Positions 1-6,329 of a stretch of 16,657 bases of DNA are shown one piece after another. The translations under genes and the position numbers were made by a program. Location: contig DASTNK010000103.1 in assembly GCA_035720945.1 (NCBI GenBank), positions 1-16,657 of the forward strand. The letters are read 5' to 3'. Under the pieces are notes generated by a model that did no database searches, was not told where the DNA came from, and saw only the letters and a list, made by a program, of their open reading frames with translations. The stretch is from SCQX01 sp035720945 (GTDB taxonomy: Bacteria; Pseudomonadota; Gammaproteobacteria; Burkholderiales; Burkholderiaceae_B). Positions within the stretch are counted from its first letter, which is position 1. Each line of letters opens with the position of its first letter.

Positions 1-483
1 CGCCGGTTTCAGGATGCGTGCGATTTCCTCTGGGGTGACGTCGCGGGCGGTGCCGAAGCCGGCCACATGGCGTCCGTGGTCGGCTTCGATGGCCACAAAG
101 CGGAAGTCGTTCAACTGTGTCATGGATTCAGCCTCTGGGAAACGGCTCAGGTACGCCGACCGGCACGCTCGCCATTCGTCGTCGCCTTGTTCCAGAACGC
201 TGGCCCTGCCCTGGATGGTGAGGCGCTGCAGGGCATGCACGGGTTCATTCGGCGTCTCGCCCTCGGTCACAAGCAGCGACACGACGGGCCGATCCTGAAG
301 ATTGCGGGTGTGGGCCGCCAAGCCGCTCACGTGGATCACGATCCGATTCAGCGCTGGGCATGCCGCGAACGGCACCATGGAGACGAACGGATTGCCGTCC
401 GTGTCGGTGGTGCCCAGCGCGGCGATGCGCCGGGATTGAAGCAATATGCGAAGCTCGCGGGAGAGTCGGGATTCATGCGGCAT
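1..483 (-). CDS. HugZ-like / pyridoxamine-phosphate-oxidase-type FMN-binding split-barrel protein (C-terminus cut by window edge)
   Basis: This reading frame is open from the ATG at 483 to the window edge, giving 161 residues and no stop. It begins MPHESRLSRELRILLQSRR, followed by AALGTTDTDGNPFVSMVPFA, the opening strand pair of the PNPOx-like split barrel. Near residues 60-75 are HTRNLQDRPVVSLLV, and later LTIQGRASVLE and FRFVAIEADHGRHVAGFG, the typical layout of HugZ-type heme-utilization or general FMN/heme-binding proteins in proteobacteria. A true heme-degrading role needs the C-terminal part, which is outside the window, so I do not assign hugZ. An AAGGA at 495-499 lies 10 nt upstream of the ATG, a weak ribosome site. 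The gene is 81 nt downstream of the FAD oxidoreductase on the same strand and may share its transcript. The family call is fairly firm; the physiological role is open. Confidence 0.8.
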   Translation of the reverse strand, partial: MPHESRLSRELRILLQSRRIAALGTTDTDGNPFVSMVPFAACPALNRIVIHVSGLAAHTRNLQDRPVVSLLVTEGETPNEPVHALQRLTIQGRASVLEQGDDEWRACRSAYLSRFPEAESMTQLNDFRFVAIEADHGRHVAGFGTARDVTPEEIARILKPA

Positions 484-564
484 GGCTGCGATGTCCTTGG
501 AAAGGTGTAGCGCGTCACCTTTGCCCCGGTGGGTGGTGTCTGTGCGGACGCAAATAAGAACTAT

Positions 565-1803
565 TCATATTTTCTGGTCGGCAATGGTGGCGTAATTGGG
601 CGGCGGTGCCTGGACGACGGGGGCGGCCGCCTGGAGAATGTCCCGGCGGATACGCCGGGGCGGGTAGATGCGTTGGCCGTTGATCAATTGTTTGGTCTGC
701 TTGGCCGGGGCCCCCTCGGCAACCAGATGCCGATCCCAGCCTTCGGTATACACAGCGCCCCAGGGACCGAGGTCGAGGATGGTGGTGTACCAATCGATCC
801 GCAGCGGCAGCATGTCCAGGCCTAGCAGGTCGGCCACGACGTTGTGGCCGGCGTAGCGGCCCATGGGGCGGCCGTGTTGGCACGACATGACGGACGGGCG
901 TTCGCCGTCGATCAGCAGGCGGGCGCAGTCGCCGGCGGCGAACACGCCAGGCACGTCTTTCACGCGGAGGAACTCGTCGACTGGTAGCCGGCCCAGCGCG
1001 TCGAGCGGGACGTTGAGCTTGCCCGCCAGAGGATTGGCGTGCATGCCACCGCACCAGATGACCGTGGCTGCGTCGATACGGGTGCCATCGGCCAGATCGA
1101 TCCCCCGATCATCCACCGCGCTCAGTGAGAAGTTCGGCATCAATTCGACGCCAAGCTCGCGCATGGCACGTTCGATCACGGGTTGCGCGCCCCCCATTCC
1201 CTGGCTGATCTTCGGGGTGCGGTCAGCGAGAATCACGCGGATATCGTCGCGGGCCGCATCGCCCACGATGGCCGCCAGGCGCGAGGGGAGTTCGGCCGCG
1301 ATTTCGACGCCGGTGAGTCCGGCCCCCACCACCACCGCGGTGTAGCGACCCGGCGCCTCGGGGCGCGCGGGCAGTGATCGCAGATGATCACCCAGCTGTT
1401 TCGCGCCGTCGTAGGTGTCGACGTCGAATGCGAATTCGACCAGGCCGGGTATGGGCGGATGCGCCAGCTTGCTGCCCGCGGCGAGCACCAGCCGGTCATA
1501 GTCCAGATGCCGCGCGCTTTCGTCGGTATTCACGAGCACACGCTGCCCCGCCGGATCGATGTCGATGACGGCGCCTTGCATCCAGGCAACGCCGGCGGGC
1601 ACGAGAACCTCGGACAGGGGGACTAGGGATTGCTCCAGCGGCTCTTCGTAATTACGTACCCTGATGCTGTGGTAATCGGTCGGGTTGATGACCAGGATCT
1701 CGACATCCTTGTCCGGGATACCCTGTTCGTCAAGCTCCCGTGCCGCGCCCAGTGCGCTCCAGAGGCCCGCGAAACCGGCACCCACAATGATGATTCGCTT
1801 CAT
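565..1803 (-). CDS. NAD(P)/FAD-dependent oxidoreductase, NDH-2-like
   Basis: A 412-residue flavoprotein of the pyridine nucleotide-disulfide oxidoreductase superfamily. I placed the start at MKRIIIVGAGFAG because a GGAG (1810-1813) sits 6 nt upstream; the open frame extends 28 codons further but that part does not look coding. The FAD-binding GAGFAG is at residues 8-13, the NAD(P)H-binding GAGLTGVE at 160-167 and the second FAD motif FAAGDCAR at 288-295. The overall plan is that of type II NADH:quinone dehydrogenases, which pass electrons from NADH to quinone at the inner face of the membrane without pumping protons. However, the usual AQxAxQ quinone-site segment reads CQHGRPMG (308-315), and no clear C-terminal membrane helix is seen, so the electron acceptor is uncertain. 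The gene is transcribed divergently from the HiPIP gene, with the HugZ-like gene downstream. Confidence 0.85.
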   Translation of the reverse strand: MKRIIIVGAGFAGLWSALGAARELDEQGIPDKDVEILVINPTDYHSIRVRNYEEPLEQSLVPLSEVLVPAGVAWMQGAVIDIDPAGQRVLVNTDESARHLDYDRLVLAAGSKLAHPPIPGLVEFAFDVDTYDGAKQLGDHLRSLPARPEAPGRYTAVVVGAGLTGVEIAAELPSRLAAIVGDAARDDIRVILADRTPKISQGMGGAQPVIERAMRELGVELMPNFSLSAVDDRGIDLADGTRIDAATVIWCGGMHANPLAGKLNVPLDALGRLPVDEFLRVKDVPGVFAAGDCARLLIDGERPSVMSCQHGRPMGRYAGHNVVADLLGLDMLPLRIDWYTTILDLGPWGAVYTEGWDRHLVAEGAPAKQTKQLINGQRIYPPRRIRRDILQAAAPVVQAPPPNYATIADQKI

Positions 1804-2007
1804 GATGTGCTCCAAGGAGATCGTTTCGATTCTAGTCCTTCGACCGCGTTCCCCATGTATGAATTCCCTGGTTCGTCGTGCGGGCATGTACGCCCCGTGT
1901 TGGCTCTAAGGGTGGCGTAAGGAAAGCGGCGCTACTCTACAAAGTGCGCCATAAAGTGCCTCGATCGTGGCGCCATTTATTCGATGTGTAGAAAAAAGGA
2001 GCCAGCA
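1804..2007. other. divergent intergenic region between NDH-2-like and HiPIP genes
   Basis: This 204-bp region must hold the promoters of both neighbours. I see a short direct repeat AAAGTGC at 1941-1947 and 1953-1959 (12-bp period) and a nearby palindrome TGGCGCCA at 1968-1975. No -35/-10 pair stands out on either strand and no recognised FNR-type box is present. These short repeats are recorded as possible regulator contacts only. Confidence 0.3.
1810..1813 (-). promoter_or_regulatory. ribosome binding site fixing the start of the NDH-2-like gene
   Basis: On the minus strand GGAG is followed by six bases and then the ATG of MKRIIIVG. It decides between this start and the upstream in-frame ATG at 1887, which lacks a comparable site and would add 28 arginine-rich residues before the dinucleotide-binding fold. 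Confidence 0.7.
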
Positions 2008-2319
2008 ATGAAGTCAACCCGAAGAACATTCCTGATCGCCAGCCTTGGGGCGGCGTCGTCCCTCGCCCTGGCGCGCCAGGCGGTGGCAGCGCCAGAGAAA
2101 GTCAGCGAGAGCGATCCGTTGGCCGTATCCATGGGGTACCACATCGACGCCAGCAAGATCGACAAGGCCAAAGAACCGAAATACCAGACTGGCGAAGACT
2201 GTGGCAATTGCCAACTCTTCCAGGGGAAAGCGGGTGAAGACTGGGGCCCCTGTCCGATCTTCGGTGGCAAGCTGGTCCATCACGACGGCTGGTGCAAGGC
2301 CTATACTAAGAAGGCGTAA
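2008..2319 (+). CDS. high-potential iron-sulfur protein (HiPIP), Tat-exported
   Basis: A 103-residue protein. Start chosen at MKSTRRTFLIAS, with GGAG at 2000-2003 and a 6-nt spacer; the in-frame ATG at 1984 lacks support. Twin arginines R5-R6 followed by TFL, a hydrophobic stretch (residues 8-22) and AVA/A near 25-28 make a Tat signal peptide, as expected for a protein that receives its [4Fe-4S] cluster before export. The four cluster cysteines are C65, C68, C82 and C96, spaced C-x2-C-x13-C-x13-C, with WGPCPIFGG and GWCKAY around the last two, which is diagnostic of HiPIPs. In related bacteria these small proteins carry electrons in the periplasm to cytochrome oxidases or reaction centres; the partner here is not visible. 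The gene stands alone and is followed by a terminator. Confidence 0.95.
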   Translation: MKSTRRTFLIASLGAASSLALARQAVAAPEKVSESDPLAVSMGYHIDASKIDKAKEPKYQTGEDCGNCQLFQGKAGEDWGPCPIFGGKLVHHDGWCKAYTKKA

Positions 2320-2424
2320 GCCAATATTGGCGCCGTGCTTGTGCGCAGGCGCCGGGTTCGAGTATTCGAATCAACCAAGCAAGACGCTTGTGAGACACGC
2401 CCCCGGGACGGGACGCAAGACGAG

Positions 2425-2458
2425 AAGCCTCGCGGCAGCTGCTGCCGTGAGGCTTTTT
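2425..2458 (+). terminator. strong intrinsic terminator after the HiPIP gene
   Basis: A 14-bp stem (2425-2438 with 2442-2455, one G-U pair) closes a 3-nt loop. The right arm ends in GAGGCTT and runs straight into TTTTT (2454-2458). It lies about 105 nt after the HiPIP stop and separates it from the convergent permease gene ending at 2502. Read on the other strand the stem is followed by only a broken run of T, so termination is best for the plus strand. Confidence 0.88.
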
Positions 2459-2501
2459 CCTGTCTGTCGACGATGTGTGCCGATGCGCGCACGGGGTAGG
2501 G

Positions 2502-3434
2502 TTACCGCGCTGGCGTCTGGCAAGGCTGTCCGGTGGGGCGCGCACGGCTGAGCCACATATCCAGCGCGCCGGAAGAAAACAACACGCCCGAGATCACCAG
2601 CACGGCGCCCACGTATTGGGCCGGCGACACTTGTTCGCCCAGCGAGATGGCGATCAGCATGGTGAAGATGGGCACCAGGTCGAAGAACACCGCGGTGCGG
2701 GCCGGGCCGATGGTGCGGATGCCGTTGTTCCACCACAAATACGCGAGCACCGTGCCGAACAGGGCCATGATGGCGATGGCGCCGAAGGTGTGTGTCGAAG
2801 GCACGGGCAGCGAACCGCCATGCTGGAACAGGGCGATGGCGACCATGGCCAGCGCGCCGATGAGCATGGTGCTGGTTGTCGTCTGGACCGCGGAAAGGTT
2901 CCTGACCCATTTCTTGCCGATCACGCTGTAAGCCGCCCAGCACAGATTGCCGAGCAGTATCAGCGCATCACCGATGGCGAAATGGAAGCGCAACAGTGCG
3001 GCCGGGTTGCCACCCGTCACGACGGTGACCACGCCGCAAAAGCTCAGGGCCAGGCCCAGCATTTGTTTCCAGGAGATGGCTTCGCTGATGACCAGTGCCG
3101 TGAGGATCACGGTGATGGTGGGGTTGAGCGTCATGATCAGCGAGCCGTTGACCGAAGAGGTCGTTTGCAGCCCGAAGAAAAACGAGATGTTGAAGCCGAA
3201 TATCCCGATGGCCGCCATGGCGACCAGGGCCACGGCGTTCTGGCGCAGGCCCCGCCAGTTAACACCCTCTGTGAACAGCATGTACACCGTCATGGCGGCG
3301 CCCGCCAGCATGAACCGCCAGGCGGCGGCGGTGAGCGGGTCGGTGGCCTGCACGACGGACTTGCCCAGATTGAAATTGGCACCCCAGAAAAAGGTCGAGA
3401 GAATCAGCGTTGTGAAGATGACCCGGTGTTTCAT
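2502..3434 (-). CDS. DMT-superfamily permease (EamA family)
   Basis: About 310 residues with roughly ten hydrophobic segments arranged as two EamA repeats, the first from residue 5 (FTTLILSTFFWGANFNLGKS) and the second starting near LLGNLCWAAYSVIGKKWV. WGANF near the start of helix 1 and LNPTITVILTALVISE in helix 4 are typical of inner-membrane EamA exporters such as RhtA, PecM or YdcZ-like amino-acid/metabolite effluxers. The substrate cannot be read from sequence. I prefer the ATG at 3434 (MKHRVIF), which has a GGA seven nt upstream; METEMKHR from 3446 is an equally possible start. The gene is divergent from a LysR-type regulator and shares with it an AT-rich region holding a candidate operator, so it is probably that regulator's target. 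Confidence 0.9.
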   Translation of the reverse strand: MKHRVIFTTLILSTFFWGANFNLGKSVVQATDPLTAAAWRFMLAGAAMTVYMLFTEGVNWRGLRQNAVALVAMAAIGIFGFNISFFFGLQTTSSVNGSLIMTLNPTITVILTALVISEAISWKQMLGLALSFCGVVTVVTGGNPAALLRFHFAIGDALILLGNLCWAAYSVIGKKWVRNLSAVQTTTSTMLIGALAMVAIALFQHGGSLPVPSTHTFGAIAIMALFGTVLAYLWWNNGIRTIGPARTAVFFDLVPIFTMLIAISLGEQVSPAQYVGAVLVISGVLFSSGALDMWLSRARPTGQPCQTPAR

Positions 3435-3472
3435 TTCGGTTTCCATGAAGAATGTGTCTGGGCGTATTCTGA

Positions 3473-3533
3473 ATTTTCTAGATTGAAAAATATATGGAAT
3501 AATTGTCAAAATCATTTTTCAATTTTGAAAAAT
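3473..3533. promoter_or_regulatory. candidate LysR-type operator: two TTTTC-N6-GAAAA dyads 42 bp apart
   Basis: The left dyad is TTTTC (3474-3478), six bases, then GAAAA (3485-3489). The right dyad is TTTTC (3516-3520), six bases, then GAAAA (3527-3531), inside the near-perfect 20-bp palindrome 3514-3533. The centres are 3481.5 and 3523.5, exactly 42 bp or about four helical turns apart. TTGAAAAAT occurs as a direct repeat at 3483 and 3525 and inverted at 3514. Two same-face sites in a divergent regulator/target intergenic region is the arrangement expected for a LysR tetramer. The assignment to this regulator is inference from position. Confidence 0.65.
3482..3509 (-). promoter_or_regulatory. 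likely sigma-70 promoter of the EamA permease gene
   Basis: On the minus strand a perfect TTGACA (3509 to 3504) is followed after 16 bases by TTCAAT (3487 to 3482), which matches the -10 consensus at four of six positions. The -35 box lies between the two dyads and the -10 overlaps the right arm of the left dyad, so regulator bound there could occlude or reposition polymerase. Confidence 0.5.
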
Positions 3534-3610
3534 ACCGAATTGAGTGGCAGGCCTGGCGTGACGTTCACCTTATGGGCTTCGCATCTGCGCCACCCCGGAG
3601 GGCTTTAGGC

Positions 3611-4495
3611 ATGGATTGGGACGATCTTCGCTATTTCCTCGCTGTGGCGCGCTCCGCGGGGCTGACGCCAGCGGCTCAGGCGCTGGGTGTCAGCCCGGCC
3701 ACTGTGTCGCGACGCATCGACGCGTTCGAGCAGGCCATGGGCATGACGCTGTTCTTGCGCCGGCAGACTGGCTACACGTTGACGGACGACGGCGAAACCC
3801 TGCTGGCGGCGGCGTTGCCTGTGGAGCAGGCGATGCTGGGCTTTGCGCGTCGTTCTCAGGACGCAGGCCGGCCGGGCACATGGGCGGGAAGCATCCGCGT
3901 GGCCACGTCGGACACCATCGCGACGCATTGGATCACACCAATGTTGCCCCTGTTCGTGCAAGGCCACCCTGGTCTGCAGGTGGAGCTTGTCACCGGGGTC
4001 AACACCGTGAATCTGTCGCGTCGCGATGCCGACATCGCGTTGCGCATGTCTCCACCGACACGGGAGGAGGAAGGGGAATATATTGCCCTGCGCGCGGGCG
4101 CGATGGCGTTTGCCGCATACATCACCGTTGATGATGCGGATGCGCAGCGTGATTGGCGCACCCTGCCGTACGTCAACTGGGGCGAATCTTTGGCGCATGT
4201 GCCAATGGCCCGCTGGGCCGCCAGTATGTTCCCGGGCAGGCAACCAGTCCTGCTCAGCAACAGCATGCCGGTGATGATCGCGGCGGCCGAGGCCGGTCTG
4301 GGGGTCACGGTGTTGCCGGAGTCAATTGGTGAACGGATGGCAGCCCTTGTTCGAGTGGATTTCGCCTGCGCGCGGGACCTATGGCTGGTGTATCACCGCG
4401 ATCTTCGCCACAACCCGCGGGTTGTGGCCATGAAGGATTTCCTGCTTGGCGTGGTGCGCCACTATGAAGGGCGTCCAGCCCATGCCGTCGTTTGA
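3611..4495 (+). CDS. LysR-type transcriptional regulator
   Basis: A 294-residue regulator. It starts at MDWDDLRYFLAVARSAGLT, preceded by GGAGGG at 3597-3602 and an 8-nt spacer; the frame is open upstream to 3503 but that stretch is operator-like AT-rich DNA. The winged helix-turn-helix fills residues 3-62, with AAQALGVSPATVSRRI as the recognition helix-turn-helix and FLRRQTGYTLTDDGE as the wing. The rest (about 92-294) is the periplasmic-binding-protein-like effector domain, with SIRVATSDTIATHWITPML at its start and MIAAAEAGLGVTVLPES near the end. It is divergent from the EamA permease, the classical layout in which the regulator controls both itself and its neighbour. The inducer is unknown. 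Confidence 0.93.
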   Translation: MDWDDLRYFLAVARSAGLTPAAQALGVSPATVSRRIDAFEQAMGMTLFLRRQTGYTLTDDGETLLAAALPVEQAMLGFARRSQDAGRPGTWAGSIRVATSDTIATHWITPMLPLFVQGHPGLQVELVTGVNTVNLSRRDADIALRMSPPTREEEGEYIALRAGAMAFAAYITVDDADAQRDWRTLPYVNWGESLAHVPMARWAASMFPGRQPVLLSNSMPVMIAAAEAGLGVTVLPESIGERMAALVRVDFACARDLWLVYHRDLRHNPRVVAMKDFLLGVVRHYEGRPAHAVV

Positions 4496-4530
4496 AGGGC
4501 AATGGGCCAATACATTCAGTTTAAACACCC

Positions 4531-5100
4531 CTATGGCATGGCGTCCGGCGGCGTCGTATCGCCCGCCCCCAGGGGGCGCTGCATTTGCACGGTGTCTATC
4601 CAGCGGCCAAGCTTGAAGCCGACGGCGCGTTGCGTGCCGCCAGACACGAAGCCAAAGCGTTGATGCAACGCGATGGAGCCAACGTTGGCACTGTCGCCGA
4701 TGACCGCCAGCATCTGGCGCCACGGGCCTTTTTCGCAGCGTTCAATCAACACCCGTAGCAGAGACGTGCCGATTCCGTGTCCGTGCAACCCGTGGCGCAC
4801 ATAGATGGAATCCTCGATGGTGTAGCGATAGGCCGAGCGCGGGCGGTAGTGCGTTGCGTAGGCATAGCCGGCGACTTGCCCATCGAGCTCGGCGACCAGA
4901 TAAGGCAGGCCCAGCGCCAACACGGCCTCGCGGCGGGCGCGCATGTCCGCCTCGGAGGGCGGCTTCTCTTCGAAGGTTGCCAGGCCTTGCAGCACATACG
5001 GTGTGTAGATTTCCGTGATGGCCGCGATGTCGGCGGGGGTGGCGTCGCGTACGAGCGCTGTGGTGGTGTATTGGCTGGAGATGGCGTTCATGAGGTTCAT
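4531..5100 (-). CDS. GNAT N-acetyltransferase, phosphinothricin/methionine-sulfoximine acetyltransferase type
   Basis: Taken from the ATG at 5100, this is 189 residues. LVRDATPADIAAITEIYTPYV opens the GNAT fold and TFEEKPPS follows at 42-49. IEDSIYVRHGLHGHGIGTSL (95-114) contains the acetyl-CoA pyrophosphate loop, though the usual Q/R-x-x-G-x-G/A is read here as HGHGIG. WRQMLAVIGDSANVGSIALH (127-146) and FGFVSGGTQRAVGFKLGRW are hallmarks of the Pat/Bar/YncA group, which acetylates phosphinothricin-like compounds and methionine sulfoximine or sulfone, mostly as housekeeping detoxification. The start is uncertain: neither MNLMNAISS nor the second ATG at 5091 has a clear ribosome site, and the frame is open to 5205. 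It is convergent with the LysR gene (35-bp gap) and downstream of the 2OG oxygenase on the same strand. Confidence 0.88.
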   Translation of the reverse strand: MNLMNAISSQYTTTALVRDATPADIAAITEIYTPYVLQGLATFEEKPPSEADMRARREAVLALGLPYLVAELDGQVAGYAYATHYRPRSAYRYTIEDSIYVRHGLHGHGIGTSLLRVLIERCEKGPWRQMLAVIGDSANVGSIALHQRFGFVSGGTQRAVGFKLGRWIDTVQMQRPLGAGDTTPPDAMP

Positions 5101-5128
5101 GGAAGGATATATGTGGCCGGGAGTTTGA

Positions 5129-5145
5129 GCCGGAGTCGCTCCGGC
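5129..5145 (-). other. small hairpin between the 2OG oxygenase and the acetyltransferase
   Basis: A perfect 7-bp stem GCCGGAG/CTCCGGC with a 3-nt loop in the 121-bp gap. No T-run follows on the minus strand, so I do not call it an intrinsic terminator. It could shape mRNA ends or start-site access for the acetyltransferase. Confidence 0.4.
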
Positions 5146-5221
5146 GCCATGCGTGCGCGAAGCGAAATACAACCGTTGGAATTTTCGCACCAAAACCCGC
5201 GTCAAAACCGCAGGCCCCGCA

Positions 5222-5839
5222 TCAAAGCGGCAGGCCGGCGGCGGTGCGCAGCCAACCGGTCAGGCTCCAGCGCGGTTGCGTGCCAGGCTGCACGTCGTGT
5301 GGTACCTGGTCGCTCAGGAACAGCACCATGCGTCCCTGGGTCGGCAGCACCGTGGCGACGGGCCCGGAGACGGCTTTCTCCTCGTACAGCCGCAGTTCGC
5401 CGCCGCCATCGACGGGCCAGTCGGGACTGAGGTACAGGGTGACCGACACCTTGCGCGCGGTGGCGCCTTGATGCTGATCCAGATGCCGGGTATAGCCCGC
5501 TCCGGCAGGGTAGCGCGCAAAGTGGAATTCCTCGGTGTTCAGGCCCATGAAGAAGGCCTGGTTCAGCATCGTCCGCAGTTGGGTGATCCAGACCAGAAAC
5601 TCCCGGCTGGCAGGGCCGGCGGAATCGGGTTCCAGCCAATGAATGGCGTCACCTCGTATCGCGTCCTGACGGGCCTGGCGGGGGCCGCGCCCGACTTCCG
5701 CAGGGCGGAATCGCCCCGCTTCCCATAGTGCGCGGCATTCGTCATACAGGCGCGGAGCCAGTCCTGCGGGCGCCAAGCCGTCGGACACGGCCCAACCAAG
5801 CTGCTCCAGGGATTGGAGCACGGTTTCGTAAGTAGTCAT
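5222..5839 (-). CDS. 2OG-Fe(II) oxygenase (prolyl-4-hydroxylase / SM-20-like)
   Basis: About 205 residues from MTTYETVLQSLEQLGWAVSD. The double-stranded beta-helix carries the iron facial triad H119 and D121 (YTRHLDQH) and H181 (DQVPHDVQPG), and R190 in PRWSLTGW is placed to hold the 2-oxoglutarate carboxylate. FHFARYPAGAGYTRHLDQ, VTLYLSP and GGELRLYEE are typical of the prolyl-4-hydroxylase alpha-subunit family. Such enzymes hydroxylate proteins or small molecules with O2 and 2-oxoglutarate; the substrate here is unknown. The start is uncertain: an extended form beginning at 5884 or 5881 would add 15 or 14 residues, and neither has a strong ribosome site. The acetyltransferase lies 121 bp downstream on the same strand. 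Confidence 0.88.
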   Translation of the reverse strand: MTTYETVLQSLEQLGWAVSDGLAPAGLAPRLYDECRALWEAGRFRPAEVGRGPRQARQDAIRGDAIHWLEPDSAGPASREFLVWITQLRTMLNQAFFMGLNTEEFHFARYPAGAGYTRHLDQHQGATARKVSVTLYLSPDWPVDGGGELRLYEEKAVSGPVATVLPTQGRMVLFLSDQVPHDVQPGTQPRWSLTGWLRTAAGLPL

Positions 5840-5885
5840 GGAGCCACGCGCAGCAGATAGAATGTTGCTGGAACCTGGCATCATG

Positions 5886-5897
5886 AGAAGATCTTCT
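5886..5897. promoter_or_regulatory. 12-bp perfect palindrome AGAAGATCTTCT upstream of both the 2OG oxygenase and the regulator remnant
   Basis: It is a perfect palindrome in the divergent space between the oxygenase (minus, starting at 5839) and the truncated regulator (plus, starting at 5941). The position suits an operator for the lost regulator, but no other copy of the motif was noticed in the window. Confidence 0.3.
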
Positions 5898-5940
5898 GGC
5901 CCATGACGCCCAGGGGAAACCTGAATAGGAGCACGGAGAG

Positions 5941-6138
5941 ATGGCGCGTGTCGCGTCGGATTTTAATCAAGAATCGCTTCTTCCGGTGGAGTTCGGATTC
6001 CTGCTGGCGCCAAAATTTTCGATGCTTGCGCTGGCCGGTGTGCTCGAGCCACTGCGCATGGCTGGACAATGCATCCACCCAGAGGTGTGCGAATCCCGGG
6101 CCAGCCAGATCGGCCTGTCCGAACGTTGCATGAGTTAG
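5941..6138 (+). pseudogene. truncated remnant of a GlxA/GbdR-type AraC-family regulator
   Basis: A 65-codon open frame with a good ribosome site (AGGAG at 5929-5933 and a 7-nt spacer before CACGGAGAG/ATG). The first 40 or so residues contain VEFGFLLAPKFSMLALAGVL and then EPLRMA. This is the conserved opening of the DJ-1/GATase-1-like domain of GlxA-family activators such as GbdR, CdhR and ArgR of pseudomonads, which are about 320-370 residues long. After EPLRMAGQ the homology stops; the tail CIHPEVCESRASQIGLSERCMS ends at TAG. The rest of the sensor domain and any complete AraC DNA-binding domain are absent from all frames up to ddpX. The tail loosely resembles an AraC helix-turn-helix (GLSER), which might mean an internal deletion, but that is too short to prove. 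It is probably a decayed gene, not a functional small protein. Confidence 0.65.
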
Positions 6139-6329
6139 GCGGAAATTGGACCGCCCAATGTTATGGTTCGTGAAATGCCAACTCCCCCTGTGCCGCAGAG
6201 CCGGAAGGGAGGATTGCTAGTAGAATTTTGAGGAATGTCCAGGCGGCGCGCGCCAATTGTCTGTCGCGCCTGTACGCATATCGGGCTGGCGAGGCCCATA
6301 TCCAAATCTCGATTCCCGGAGGTACGCAG
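6139..6329. other. leader region of ddpX after the regulator remnant
   Basis: About 190 bp with no gene I can support. The frame of ddpX is open back to an ATG at 6228, but those 34 codons do not resemble the dipeptidase family. A short 5-bp inverted repeat ATTGG/CCAAT is present at 6145-6159. A TAGAAT at about 6219-6225 could be a -10 box but has no convincing -35 partner. Confidence 0.4.
6318..6323 (+). promoter_or_regulatory. ribosome binding site deciding the GTG start of ddpX
   Basis: GGAGGT is followed by a short spacer and GTG at 6330-6332. This is the best ribosome site in the region, and the protein from this GTG has the usual length for VanX/DdpX dipeptidases. It is preferred over the ATG at 6228, which lacks such a site. 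Confidence 0.75.

Noticed and set aside
550..570. AT-rich AATAAGAACTATTCATATT resembling a Fur box ahead of the HugZ-like gene
   Set aside because: Only a loose match to the Fur consensus, and it overlaps the 3' end of the upstream gene. Too weak to list as an iron-responsive site.
1984..2007. Upstream in-frame ATG of the HiPIP gene (MCRKKEPA extension)
   Set aside because: The extension would sit in front of a normal Tat signal peptide, and the strong GGAG ribosome site serves the ATG at 2008.
2475..3608. A 377-codon plus-strand frame opposite the EamA permease
   Set aside because: Polar, His/Gly/Asp-rich product antisense to a clear ten-helix membrane protein; it also runs through the operator region.
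6105..6138. AraC helix-turn-helix in the tail of the regulator remnant (IGLSERCMS)
   Set aside because: The resemblance covers about nine residues and is followed by a stop, so it cannot be separated from chance without a database search. It is mentioned only as a possibility.
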